Below are positions 1-6,328 of a DNA stretch of 21,225 bases, one piece after another (the stretch's first letter is position 1; each line of letters opens with the position of its first letter). Below the pieces are notes generated by a model. The model did not search any database. It was not told where the DNA came from and saw only the letters and a list, made by a program, of their open reading frames with translations. The stretch is from JBAZDC01 sp041654595. Its GTDB lineage: Bacteria; Pseudomonadota; Gammaproteobacteria; Burkholderiales; Burkholderiaceae_B. Both the position numbers and the translations under genes were made by a program. The DNA lies in NCBI GenBank assembly GCA_964551305.1, contig CAZKBT010000052.1, forward strand, positions 1 to 21,225. The letters run 5' to 3'.

Positions 1-52
1 GTAAAGCATCCCGCTAGCGTTCAATCTGAGCCAGGATCAAACTCTTCAGTTC
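1..52 (-). rRNA. rrs: 16S ribosomal RNA, 5' end only (partial)
   Basis: Read on the minus strand, the first bases of the window give the universal 16S start GAAGAGTTTGATCCTGGCTC followed by AGATTGAACGCTAGCGGGATG, a typical betaproteobacterial 5' end. Only about 50 nt lie in the window; the rest of the rRNA operon continues to the left. The exact mature 5' end (about position 52) is placed by analogy with E. coli 16S. Confidence 0.95.
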
Positions 53-248
53 AATCTCTGTTTTCTGTACTTGCCTGCCGCCTTCGAAAAGACCACAGGA
101 CTCGTACGTCGCGCTTGCTCAAAGAAAAAGACAAGATTTTGATCAAACAAAACCTTCTACTTCTTCCATTGTGCGAGCGACTTGCAATGTATTCGCGAGA
201 CCATCGTGAGATGGCTGCACACTCATTCCAAGCGCCCACACTTATCGA

Positions 249-269
249 CTGTTAAATTGTTAAAGAACA
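249..269 (-). promoter_or_regulatory. rrn leader boxA antitermination signal
   Basis: The minus strand reads TGTTCTTTAACAATTTAACA, the standard boxA-like element of beta/gammaproteobacterial rRNA leaders, which recruits NusB/NusE and allows antiterminated transcription of the rRNA operon. A small hairpin (GGCG, loop GTAAA, CGCC) at 291-303 sits just upstream in the direction of transcription and may be the boxB-like partner; that second part is inference. Confidence 0.85.
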
Positions 270-347
270 TCACACCGAACCCAACGGCCCGGCGTTTACC
301 GCCGCTGCCGACCGCCTCGTCTACGACGCGACCAGCAAAGAAACGAG

Positions 348-376
348 ATTATGAAGCAGTTTTTTAAGCTTGTCAA
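348..376 (-). promoter_or_regulatory. Sigma-70 promoter of the rRNA operon
   Basis: The minus strand shows a perfect -35 TTGACA (371-376), a 17-nt spacer and a -10 CATAAT (348-353). This predicts a start near position 341, about 70 nt before boxA and about 290 nt before mature 16S. The near-consensus elements and the position in front of boxA make this the main rrn promoter. A weaker candidate farther upstream is TTGCGC (628-633), 18 nt, TATAGT (604-609), which could be a second tandem promoter. Confidence 0.85.
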
Positions 377-837
377 GTCAGCCAGAAAAACCACACCAGC
401 CCAACCTCACCCGCCACCACCTCAACGCCGCGTTCACAGCGCCACAAGCAAAGACAGAAATTCTACCACAATTTGCCGCCATCCTGCTTGCCTGCTTCGC
501 CTGCCCACCCGCTGGGAATCCGGCCCTTAGCTCGCTACGAGACATCGGGCCCGGCCCCTTGAACCAAGGGTAAACCCTAGGTGGCGGCGCGGCGAAGAAA
601 CGAACTATAGCACACCTGTTTTACCCCGCGCAAGCGTGCGGCCAGAAAGCCACGCCGTTTCGTCTGCATTTACACCCCAAACACATCCAATTCATTGAAA
701 ATAAAGGAGAAAGATTTTTTTCTTAAGACAAGCAGCCGCATCATCCTACCCACCGAGGAATCATCCAACGAATCGGAACGGGAACGGGAAACGGAAGTCA
801 GGTGCGAAGCGCATTCGACGCCCATGGAGTCCACAAA
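377..837. other. Intergenic stretch between dsbB-like gene and rrn promoter
   Basis: I see no supported gene in this 461-base stretch: the short open frames have no ribosome site or family resemblance. It holds a possible extra rrn promoter on the minus strand (604-633), a 6-bp hairpin at 556-570 (CCCTTG, loop AAC, CAAGGG), an A/T-rich patch at 698-725 that could act as an upstream activating element, and a short tandem run of a GGAACG-like hexamer at 775-797. No clear rho-independent terminator for the dsbB-like gene is visible before the rRNA promoter. Confidence 0.5.
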
Positions 838-1404
838 CTAGGGAAGCCATAGATACGACGTCGGATCCGCTTTGCAAGGCCCGATCCCGCACTCGAACAG
901 CGTCGACACCAGGTTCCCCGTCACCATCGCAAAGAATAGTCCGAGGCAAATCCGCCCCAACCACCCCATGGGATAGATGCGCCAGTTATCCGCATGCCGG
1001 CGATCCACTATCAACATCAAGGCCGTCCAGACCATGAACGATACGAACAGCGCGAACGCCCACGTATAGAAATGCAAGCCGAGAAAGGGCGAGCCATATC
1101 CCGGGTCGCCGGGAGCGATATGCAGCAAGAGTTGCCGGCCCGATGCGAACGCCCCAGCGATGGCGGAAAGCAAAATCACCGCATAGTGCATGGGCGACGA
1201 GCCGAAACGCAGATTGAGCGCCAACCCAATCCCGACAAGCACGAACGCCATGCGCTGCAACAGGCAAAGCGGACAAGGAAGCTCGTTGAACATGAGCTGC
1301 CAGGCAAGCGCCATGGCCAGAATGCCGCATATACCCCACAGGGCCAAGGCATTCAAGCAATACGACAAGCTCTGGGAATCGGGACGATGACGCGCCTTCA
1401 TCAT
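838..1404 (-). CDS. DsbB-like disulfide bond formation protein (variant)
   Basis: This encodes a 188-aa inner-membrane protein of the DsbB family, which reoxidises a periplasmic dithiol oxidase and passes the electrons to quinone. The first periplasmic loop has the motif ELPCPLCLLQR (Cys44, Cys47, Arg51), matching the E. coli Cys41-x-x-Cys44 pair and the quinone-contacting Arg48. About five hydrophobic segments are visible, one more than the four of E. coli DsbB. The loop between segments 3 and 4 (about residues 95-112) has no cysteine, so the second DsbB cysteine pair is absent there; a Cys172-x4-Cys177 pair sits near the C-terminus instead. The start is ATG 1404 or ATG 1401, both behind an AGGGA ribosome site; a longer in-frame start at 1464 would overlap the upstream small gene. 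Family is secure; canonical DsbB function is not. Confidence 0.85.
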   Translation of the reverse strand: MMKARHRPDSQSLSYCLNALALWGICGILAMALAWQLMFNELPCPLCLLQRMAFVLVGIGLALNLRFGSSPMHYAVILLSAIAGAFASGRQLLLHIAPGDPGYGSPFLGLHFYTWAFALFVSFMVWTALMLIVDRRHADNWRIYPMGWLGRICLGLFFAMVTGNLVSTLFECGIGPCKADPTSYLWLP

Positions 1405-1411
1405 CGAGTCC

Positions 1412-1570
1412 CTATAGCGAAACAGGCAAGGCACTATCCATGTGATGCAAGCACCACCATGCAAATATCAGCAGGGTCGCCTGCCAGATCCTCAGGCACC
1501 AGGCCCTGTCCCCTTTCATGGCAAAGCCGATGGACGCTAACGCTGTAAAGAAGGGAAGAACCATGATCAC
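1412..1570 (-). CDS. Small membrane protein, DUF5993-like
   Basis: A 52-aa frame ends 7 nt before the dsbB-like ATG, its stop codon touching that gene's AGGGA ribosome site. The probable start is GTG 1570, with GGAG at 1577-1580 six nt upstream; an ATG at 1564 gives 50 aa. The product starts with a hydrophobic stretch (MVLPFFTALASIGFAM), then a short charged turn (KGDR), a second hydrophobic stretch (LLIFAWWCLHHMDSA) and a short tail. This pattern, ending in a HH-M-[DT]-[SD]-L-like motif, resembles the DUF5993 family of small proteins that I recall next to dsbB-like genes. The reading frame, ribosome site and spacing are seen directly; the family name is from memory and the function is unknown. 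A role as partner or assembly factor of the DsbB variant is inference. Confidence 0.75.
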   Translation of the reverse strand: MIMVLPFFTALASIGFAMKGDRAWCLRIWQATLLIFAWWCLHHMDSALPVSL

Positions 1571-1592
1571 GATCGACTCCGCGCAGTGACGA

Positions 1593-1624
1593 GATTTCGC
1601 AACGAGATGTCTCGATGCGAAATC
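1593..1624. repeat. 32-nt inverted repeat upstream of the small gene/dsbB pair
   Basis: GATTTCGCA (1593-1601) pairs perfectly with TGCGAAATC (1616-1624). Inside, CGAG (1603-1606) pairs with CTCG (1611-1614) across a 4-nt loop with a single A/A mismatch. There is no T-run on either side, so it is not an obvious intrinsic terminator. It lies between the Lrp-type gene and the small membrane protein gene, 23 nt before the GTG, and could be an operator or an mRNA hairpin. Confidence 0.8.
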
Positions 1625-1689
1625 GAAACACGTAGTCTACCCGCGGCCGCCTATTCGATGAACGTTGAACACGCCGCTATTTTCCTGCT

Positions 1690-2166
1690 TCAAACAGCGA
1701 TTTCCGTCGTTTCCTTTATGCGCTGCATGGCGAAGCTGGATCGCATGTCGACGACGGCCGGATGACCCATCAACTTGTCCATGGCGAAGCGGGAAAACTG
1801 GCTCAAGTCTTCCACTTGCACACGCAGCACATAATCCATGTCGCCTGACATCGCATAGCATTCGACCACTTCGGGCCAGGCCTGCACGTCCCGCGCGAAA
1901 TCGGAAATGGACGCATGGCCGGTGCGCTGGACTTTGTTCAAGCGGATCGTGACATAGGCGAGCAGCTTCAATCCGACCTTTTCCGGATCCACCAGCGCGA
2001 CGTAGCGCCGGATGTAGCCTTCCTCTTCCAGCCGTCGCACGCGCCGCAAGCAGGGACTGGGCGACAGGGACACTTTGTCCGCCAGATCCTGATTACTGAG
2101 CCTGCCGTTGCGCTGCAGCTCCGTCAAAATTTTACGATCTGTCCTATCTAGATCATTTTGAGACAT
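1690..2166 (-). CDS. Lrp/AsnC-family transcriptional regulator
   Basis: A 158-aa protein of the usual Lrp/AsnC length. Residues 6-52 form the N-terminal helix-turn-helix (RKILTELQRNGRLSNQDLAD, then LSPSPCLRRVRRLEEEGYI), and residues about 68-145 form the ligand-binding RAM/AsnC domain. The start ATG 2166 has a good AAGGGTG ribosome site 6 nt upstream. The gene is divergent from hppD with a 152-nt shared control region, an arrangement seen in other proteobacteria where an AsnC-type regulator controls tyrosine breakdown. Control of hppD in response to an aromatic or branched amino acid is therefore likely but inferred. It could also autoregulate through the palindrome at 2254-2265. Confidence 0.92.
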   Translation of the reverse strand: MSQNDLDRTDRKILTELQRNGRLSNQDLADKVSLSPSPCLRRVRRLEEEGYIRRYVALVDPEKVGLKLLAYVTIRLNKVQRTGHASISDFARDVQAWPEVVECYAMSGDMDYVLRVQVEDLSQFSRFAMDKLMGHPAVVDMRSSFAMQRIKETTEIAV

Positions 2167-2253
2167 AAATCACCCTTTAATGGCATTGAAACAATTCATA
2201 TATTGCTCTATATACGCATTTTACCTGTCAATTTGCAATCTTCTGCCCTCGAC

Positions 2254-2265
2254 TTCTACGTAGAA
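2254..2265. promoter_or_regulatory. Candidate operator palindrome in the lrp-like/hppD control region
   Basis: TTCTACGTAGAA is a perfect 12-bp palindrome inside the divergent control region, 53 nt before the hppD ATG. A TAGAAT at 2261-2266 could be a -10 element for hppD overlapping the palindrome. On the other strand a TTGACA (2226-2231) may be the -35 of the regulator gene, but I cannot place its -10 firmly. Lrp-family sites are often short A/T-flanked palindromes, so this is a reasonable regulator site. Confidence 0.4.
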
Positions 2266-2318
2266 TTGATGATCTATGCGCGATTACCGCATCGTCAATT
2301 GATTGGAGACCAACGACT

Positions 2319-3434
2319 ATGAGCGAGACGACTTTCCAACCATGGGACAACCCCATGGGCACCGCCGGGTTCGAATTCATCGAGTACACCGCCCCCGACC
2401 CCGTCGCCCTGGGCAGGGTATTCGAGAACCTGGGCTTCAAGGCGATCGCCAAGCACCGCAAGAAAAACGTCACGCTGTACCGGCAAGGCGGCATCAATTT
2501 CCTGGTCAACGCCGAACCCGATTCGTTCGCGCAGCGTTTCGCGCGCCTGCACGGCCCCTCCATCTGTGCCATTGCTTTTCGCGTGCAGGACGCGGCGAAA
2601 GCGTATCGCCGCGCGCTGGAGCTGGGCGCCTGGGGATTCGATTCCGGCAGCGGGCCGATGGAACTGAATATCCCGGCCATCAAGGGCATAGGCGATTCCC
2701 TGATATACCTGGTCGACCGCTGGAAGGGCAAGGAAGGCCATGGCGGCATCGGCGACATCAGCATCTACGACGTCGATTTCGAGCCCATCGACCCTAGCAC
2801 CGCCCATTCTGACCTGACGCACCAAGGCGCGGGCTTGACGCTGGTCGATCACCTGACCCATAACGTCCACAAGGGACGCATGCAGGAATGGGCCGAGTTC
2901 TACGAGCGCCTGTTCAACTTCCGGGAAGTACGCTATTTCGATATCGAAGGCAAAGTCACCGGCGTAAAATCGAAAGCCATGACTTCGCCCTGCGGCCAGA
3001 TACGCATCCCCATCAACGAAGAAGGCACCGAGGAGAAAGGACAGATCCAGGAATATCTGGACTTGTACCGGGGCGAGGGCATCCAGCACATCGCGCTGGC
3101 CACCGACAATATCTATGAGACCGTCGAGCATCTGCGGTCCCTGAACCTGCGTTTCCTGGATACGCCCGATACGTATTACGAACTGCTGGACGGCCGCCTG
3201 CCCAACCACGGCGAAGACGTCGCCAGACTGAAAAAAAATGCGATCCTGCTGGATGGCGCGCCGGACGGCGGCTTGCTGCTGCAGATATTCACGGAAAACC
3301 AGATCGGGCCGATCTTTTTCGAAATCATCCAGCGCAAAGGCAACGACGGATTCGGCGAAGGCAACTTCAAGGCGCTGTTCGAATCCATCGAGCTGGATCA
3401 AATGCGCCGCGGCGTCTTGAAGACGGCGGAGTAA
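2319..3434 (+). CDS. hppD: 4-hydroxyphenylpyruvate dioxygenase
   Basis: A 371-aa enzyme that converts 4-hydroxyphenylpyruvate and O2 to homogentisate, the committed step of tyrosine catabolism; non-haem Fe(II), cytosolic. Two vicinal-oxygen-chelate domains are present, the second carrying the iron ligands: His178 in LTLVDHLTHNV, His257 in EGIQHIALAT and Glu335 in PIFFEIIQRKG. The C-terminal segment GNDGFGEGNFKALFESIE is the conserved tail that closes the active site. Length matches the bacterial family. ATG 2319 follows GGAG (2304-2307). The gene stands alone, divergent from an Lrp-type regulator; homogentisate dioxygenase is not in the window, so downstream steps are elsewhere. Confidence 0.97.
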   Translation: MSETTFQPWDNPMGTAGFEFIEYTAPDPVALGRVFENLGFKAIAKHRKKNVTLYRQGGINFLVNAEPDSFAQRFARLHGPSICAIAFRVQDAAKAYRRALELGAWGFDSGSGPMELNIPAIKGIGDSLIYLVDRWKGKEGHGGIGDISIYDVDFEPIDPSTAHSDLTHQGAGLTLVDHLTHNVHKGRMQEWAEFYERLFNFREVRYFDIEGKVTGVKSKAMTSPCGQIRIPINEEGTEEKGQIQEYLDLYRGEGIQHIALATDNIYETVEHLRSLNLRFLDTPDTYYELLDGRLPNHGEDVARLKKNAILLDGAPDGGLLLQIFTENQIGPIFFEIIQRKGNDGFGEGNFKALFESIELDQMRRGVLKTAE

Positions 3435-3467
3435 GCGCCCGCCTGCGCCCGATCGGGCGAGGCACGA

Positions 3468-3500
3468 GATCCGCCGGCGCAATGCCGGCGGATTGCATTT
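3468..3500 (+). terminator. Probable transcription terminator after hppD
   Basis: A perfect 10-bp stem, ATCCGCCGGC (3469-3478) with GCCGGCGGAT (3484-3493) around a 5-nt loop, is followed by TGCATTT. The T-run is short, so termination may be imperfect. It lies between convergent hppD and msrA and may serve both. Confidence 0.55.
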
Positions 3501-3550
3501 CGGACTCCGCCGACCAGCCCGGCGCCGCTCGCCCGGGAATACGGCGTGGT

Positions 3551-4099
3551 TTACTTCAGCAAACTCATGAAGCGCTTGCGCACCGCGTTGAGCTTGGGTG
3601 AAATGACCATCCGGCAATAGCCTTGAGAAGGATGCAAGGCGTAATAGTCCTTGTGATACTCCTCGGCCGGCCAAAACGGTGCCGCCGGGAGGATGCGTGT
3701 AACGATGGGATTGTCCAGCTCCCGCTGCACATCCCGCATGACGCGCTCGGCGATCCCGCGCTGCTCATCGGACTGAACGAAAATGGCGGACGCATATTGC
3801 GGCCCGACGTCCGCGCCCTGCCGATCGAGCGTCGTCGGATCGTGGCTGGCGAAAAACACCAACAGCACGGTTTCGAAATCGATGACGCCCGGATCGAAGC
3901 GAATCCGGACCACCTCGATGTGTCCGGTCGCCTTGCCGCAAACCTGTTCGTAGGTGGGATTGTCCACGTGTCCGCCGCAATAGCCGGACTGGACATCCAG
4001 CACGCCGTCGATCTCGGCGAACACCGCCTCGGTGCACCAGAAGCAGCCGCCTCCCAGAATCGCCGTTTCTGTCTTGTCCGATATCGTGCCGTTCATCAT
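3551..4099 (-). CDS. msrA: Peptide methionine sulfoxide reductase A
   Basis: A 182-aa enzyme that reduces the S-epimer of methionine sulfoxide in proteins, with electrons from thioredoxin. The signature GGGCFWCTEAVF places the catalytic cysteine at Cys19. The resolving cysteine is Cys162 in QGYCRMVI, and GHIEVVRIRFDP and EEYHKDYY are the usual conserved patches. The start is ATG 4099 with AGGAG five nt upstream, and it overlaps the TGA stop of the upstream cytochrome gene as ATGA, so the two are translationally coupled. No signal peptide is seen, so it is probably cytosolic. A longer in-frame start at 4144 would lie inside the cytochrome gene and is less likely. Confidence 0.96.
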   Translation of the reverse strand: MMNGTISDKTETAILGGGCFWCTEAVFAEIDGVLDVQSGYCGGHVDNPTYEQVCGKATGHIEVVRIRFDPGVIDFETVLLVFFASHDPTTLDRQGADVGPQYASAIFVQSDEQRGIAERVMRDVQRELDNPIVTRILPAAPFWPAEEYHKDYYALHPSQGYCRMVISPKLNAVRKRFMSLLK

Positions 4100-4452
4100 T
4101 GCCGCTCCTGTTTGCCTTCGGGTTCGACCAAGGTCAGTATCCATTGCGCGATCGCATTTGCATCCTGTTCACTGACTTGGGGCTGGGCCGGCATCGGCAC
4201 CGCGCCCCACCGACCTCGACTGCCTTGCCTGATCACCAGCGCCAAATAATCTTGCCCGCCGTCCACGGCGCCGTATCGTTGCGCCACCAGCGTAAAAGAC
4301 GGTCCCAGCCGTTTTGCATCCACCTGATGACAGCCGAGACAGGCTTTGCTTCTCAGGAGTTCTTCGCCGGTCTGCTGCGCGAGCGCGAACGGCGAAACGA
4401 CCAACGATGACGCGTACAACGACATGGCAAGAATAATGCGTGGCAAACCCAT
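4096..4452 (-). CDS. Periplasmic class I c-type cytochrome
   Basis: A 118-aa exported single-haem cytochrome c. The signal peptide covers about residues 1-25, with cleavage after FALA. The haem-binding motif CLGCH is at residues 38-42 and the likely distal ligand is Met87 in GAVPMPAQ, followed by the typical C-terminal helix (ANAIAQWIL). The size and layout match small c551/c552-like electron carriers. It overlaps msrA by 4 nt, so an oxidative-stress or respiratory link is possible. ATG 4452 has only a weak ribosome site. The physiological partner cannot be named from sequence alone. Confidence 0.9.
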   Translation of the reverse strand: MGLPRIILAMSLYASSLVVSPFALAQQTGEELLRSKACLGCHQVDAKRLGPSFTLVAQRYGAVDGGQDYLALVIRQGSRGRWGAVPMPAQPQVSEQDANAIAQWILTLVEPEGKQERQ

Positions 4453-4547
4453 AAAAACCCAATCCGAATAAGAACCCCGTCCAGGCGGAAAGCGCGACGG
4501 CCAGTCGCGGTATCATCATCTATCCTGAACCAACACTATTATCGCCC

Positions 4548-5339
4548 ATGCTCGTACATCCGCAATTCAACCCTGTCGCATTGCAGCTTGGCCCCGTCGC
4601 CATTCATTGGTACGGCCTGATGTATCTACTTGCTTTCGCCCTGGTCTGGCTACTGGGCAGGCGGCGCATCGCCCAAGGCATGACGGATCTTACCCTGCGC
4701 GACCTGGAAGACATTATTTTTTACGGCGTCGTGGGCGTGGTCGTCGGTGGCAGGCTGGGCTACACCCTGTTCTATAAAACGGACCATTATCTGCGCCACC
4801 CGCTCGAAATCCTGCATATATGGGAAGGCGGCATGGCGTTTCACGGGGGGCTCATCGGCGTGATCGTCGCCCTGCTGTACTTCGCTCACAAACGCGGCAA
4901 GCACCTGCTAGAAATCGGCGACTTCATCGCCCCGATGATTCCGCTGGGCCTGGCGGCCGGGCGGCTTGGCAATTTCATCAACGGCGAGCTATGGGGCAGG
5001 CCGACCAATGTGCCGTGGGCCATGGTCTTTCCGCAGGCCAACGATGCGCTTGCCCGCCATCCCTCCCAACTGTACCAAATGAGCCTGGAGGGCTTGGCCC
5101 TGTTTGCGCTGCTATGGTGGTATTCGCGCCGTCCGCGGCCCATGGGGCAAGTCAGCGCGATTTTCCTGATGGGCTACGGCGTGCTGCGGTTCCTGGTGGA
5201 ATTCACGCGCGAGCCCGACGACTTCCTGGGCCTATTGACGGCCGGCCTGTCCATGGGGCAATTACTTTCCCTGCCCATGATCGCGGCCGGCGCCATTATT
5301 TATTGGCGGGCAGCAAAAAAATCGAGCCCTGCACCGTGA
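4548..5339 (+). CDS. lgt: Prolipoprotein diacylglyceryl transferase
   Basis: A 263-aa inner-membrane enzyme that moves diacylglycerol from phosphatidylglycerol onto the lipobox cysteine of prolipoproteins, the first step of lipoprotein maturation. The family signature GRLGNFINGELWG spans residues 138-150. His99 in AFHGG and Arg139 correspond to key E. coli residues. About seven membrane segments are visible. It would act on the Pal lipoprotein encoded later in this window. The 3' end overlaps the convergent SIMPL gene by 44 nt. Confidence 0.97.
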   Translation: MLVHPQFNPVALQLGPVAIHWYGLMYLLAFALVWLLGRRRIAQGMTDLTLRDLEDIIFYGVVGVVVGGRLGYTLFYKTDHYLRHPLEILHIWEGGMAFHGGLIGVIVALLYFAHKRGKHLLEIGDFIAPMIPLGLAAGRLGNFINGELWGRPTNVPWAMVFPQANDALARHPSQLYQMSLEGLALFALLWWYSRRPRPMGQVSAIFLMGYGVLRFLVEFTREPDDFLGLLTAGLSMGQLLSLPMIAAGAIIYWRAAKKSSPAP

Positions 5340-6042
5340 CCGTGATCGTTTCCGTGCCGGCTTCGAGCGGAGCCGCGGGCGCCGCGGAGTCGGACGCCGC
5401 CATGGCCATCATGCGTGGCGCGGACTCTTTGTAGAAAACCGCGCCGGATCCGCCCACCTGGACTTCCTTGATCTTGTAGTCCGCGAAATCGAACGCCAAG
5501 GCCGTCGCCTTGGCACGCTCGCGAAACGCGGTGGCCGCCTGTTCGAGCAGGACGGCTTCTTGCTCCGCCCGCGCCTGGGGCGAGACGAAGAAGTTCAGGT
5601 GCGCGATGGACAACGACGAGCCCAGAGCGGACGCCAGCGCCGACGCCGCCTCGAAATCCTTGGACTCGAGCAGAAGCTCGCCGCGGCCGCGCCAATTGGA
5701 TATCCGCCCATCCTTGTCGTTCATCGGCCAAACGCGATAGTTGCCGCTGCTGACTTTGACTTTCTTGTTGTCCTTCGCCTGCTTCAACGCGGCATCGAGC
5801 GCCTTGTTGACCCGGCTCGCGACCTCGGCCTGATCGGCGCCGGTCACTTCGGTCGCCATGGTGATGCGAACCGTATCTTGCGCGACTTCCTGCGTCGCTT
5901 CCGCCTGCAAGGTCGCCTGCGGCCAACGGCCGTGGCGTTCCGACACGGCCCCATGCCCCGGCGCCGCCCACACCGGCGCCGCCATTGCCGCGCACAGAGT
6001 CATCCCCAGCAACCATTTACTTTTGCGCAAGTCACGATACAT
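5296..6042 (-). CDS. SIMPL-domain (DUF541) periplasmic protein
   Basis: A 248-aa exported protein. The N-terminal signal peptide (KWLLGMTLCAAMAAPVWA) ends near residue 26. The rest fits the SIMPL/DUF541 fold: repeated beta-alpha units, TLQAEATQEVAQDTVRITMA near the start, and ETITVTVQGSIFLL at the end. Related proteins (BP26/Omp28, YggE) are periplasmic oligomers linked to oxidative stress, with no defined reaction. The start ATG 6042 has GGAG about 11 nt upstream, and that site lies within the tail of the 6S RNA terminator. The gene overlaps lgt by 44 nt at its 3' end. Confidence 0.85.
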   Translation of the reverse strand: MYRDLRKSKWLLGMTLCAAMAAPVWAAPGHGAVSERHGRWPQATLQAEATQEVAQDTVRITMATEVTGADQAEVASRVNKALDAALKQAKDNKKVKVSSGNYRVWPMNDKDGRISNWRGRGELLLESKDFEAASALASALGSSLSIAHLNFFVSPQARAEQEAVLLEQAATAFRERAKATALAFDFADYKIKEVQVGGSGAVFYKESAPRMMAMAASDSAAPAAPLEAGTETITVTVQGSIFLLPANK

Positions 6043-6057
6043 AAATTCATATGCTCC

Positions 6058-6094
6058 AAAAGAGAAAAAGGCCTGTCCTTGAAAAGGACAGGCC
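6058..6094 (-). terminator. Intrinsic terminator of 6S RNA
   Basis: A perfect 11-bp stem is formed by 6070-6080 and 6084-6094 around a 3-nt loop. Reading on the minus strand it is followed by TTTTTCTCTTTT. It lies directly behind the 6S RNA and ends about 16 nt before the SIMPL start codon. Confidence 0.92.
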
Positions 6095-6101
6095 CTGTAA
6101 A

Positions 6102-6283
6102 TGCCCCGCCTGTGCCGTCAAGGCCGGCATCCCGGAACCTAAGGTTCAAGGTGGTCGCCTTCAGTCAAGCTTCGGGTTCGCTAGCAATGTAGCGATCGCG
6201 CCCACTTGCCAATCCAGCAACCTAATGCCATAAGCATTGGTTCAAGGAATATAAGGCCGAGTCACGAACACCGCAGGGACTAA
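6102..6283 (-). ncRNA. ssrS: 6S RNA
   Basis: 6S RNA mimics an open promoter and sequesters sigma-70 RNA polymerase in stationary phase. On the minus strand the 5' part GTCCCTGCGGTGTTCGTGAC can pair, with bulges, with the 3' part GCACAGGCGGGGC to form the closing stem. The conserved 3' central block ACCTTGAACC...GGTTC is at about 6138-6163, and CCTTGAACC also occurs in the 5' half (about 6238-6246). The position directly downstream of zapA is the classical 6S location in proteobacteria, and a strong terminator follows. Both ends are approximate, drawn to about 180 nt by the usual length. Confidence 0.88.
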
Positions 6284-6290
6284 CCGATGT

Positions 6291-6308
6291 GTGCCGGCAA
6301 GCCGGCAC
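6291..6308. repeat. Hairpin between zapA and 6S RNA
   Basis: GTGCCGGC (6291-6298) and GCCGGCAC (6301-6308) form a perfect 8-bp inverted repeat with a 2-nt centre. It sits between the zapA stop and the 6S 5' end. There is no T-run after it on the minus strand, so it may be a processing signal or a weak stop rather than a full terminator. Confidence 0.7.
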
Positions 6309-6328
6309 CTTTAAAGATCGATACGACG

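Noticed and set aside
182..573. Two short plus-strand frames upstream of the 16S gene
   Set aside because: They lie over the rrn leader, boxA and promoter and have no ribosome site or family likeness.
1434..1631. Minus-strand 65-codon frame in the gap before dsbB
   Set aside because: It is out of frame with, and overlaps, the small hydrophobic gene at 1412-1570, which has the better ribosome site and membrane-protein pattern.
2295..3674. Long minus-strand open frame (459 codons) opposite hppD
   Set aside because: It is a mirror of hppD codon bias in GC-rich DNA: it has no recognisable domain, spans into msrA, and hppD on the other strand is certain.
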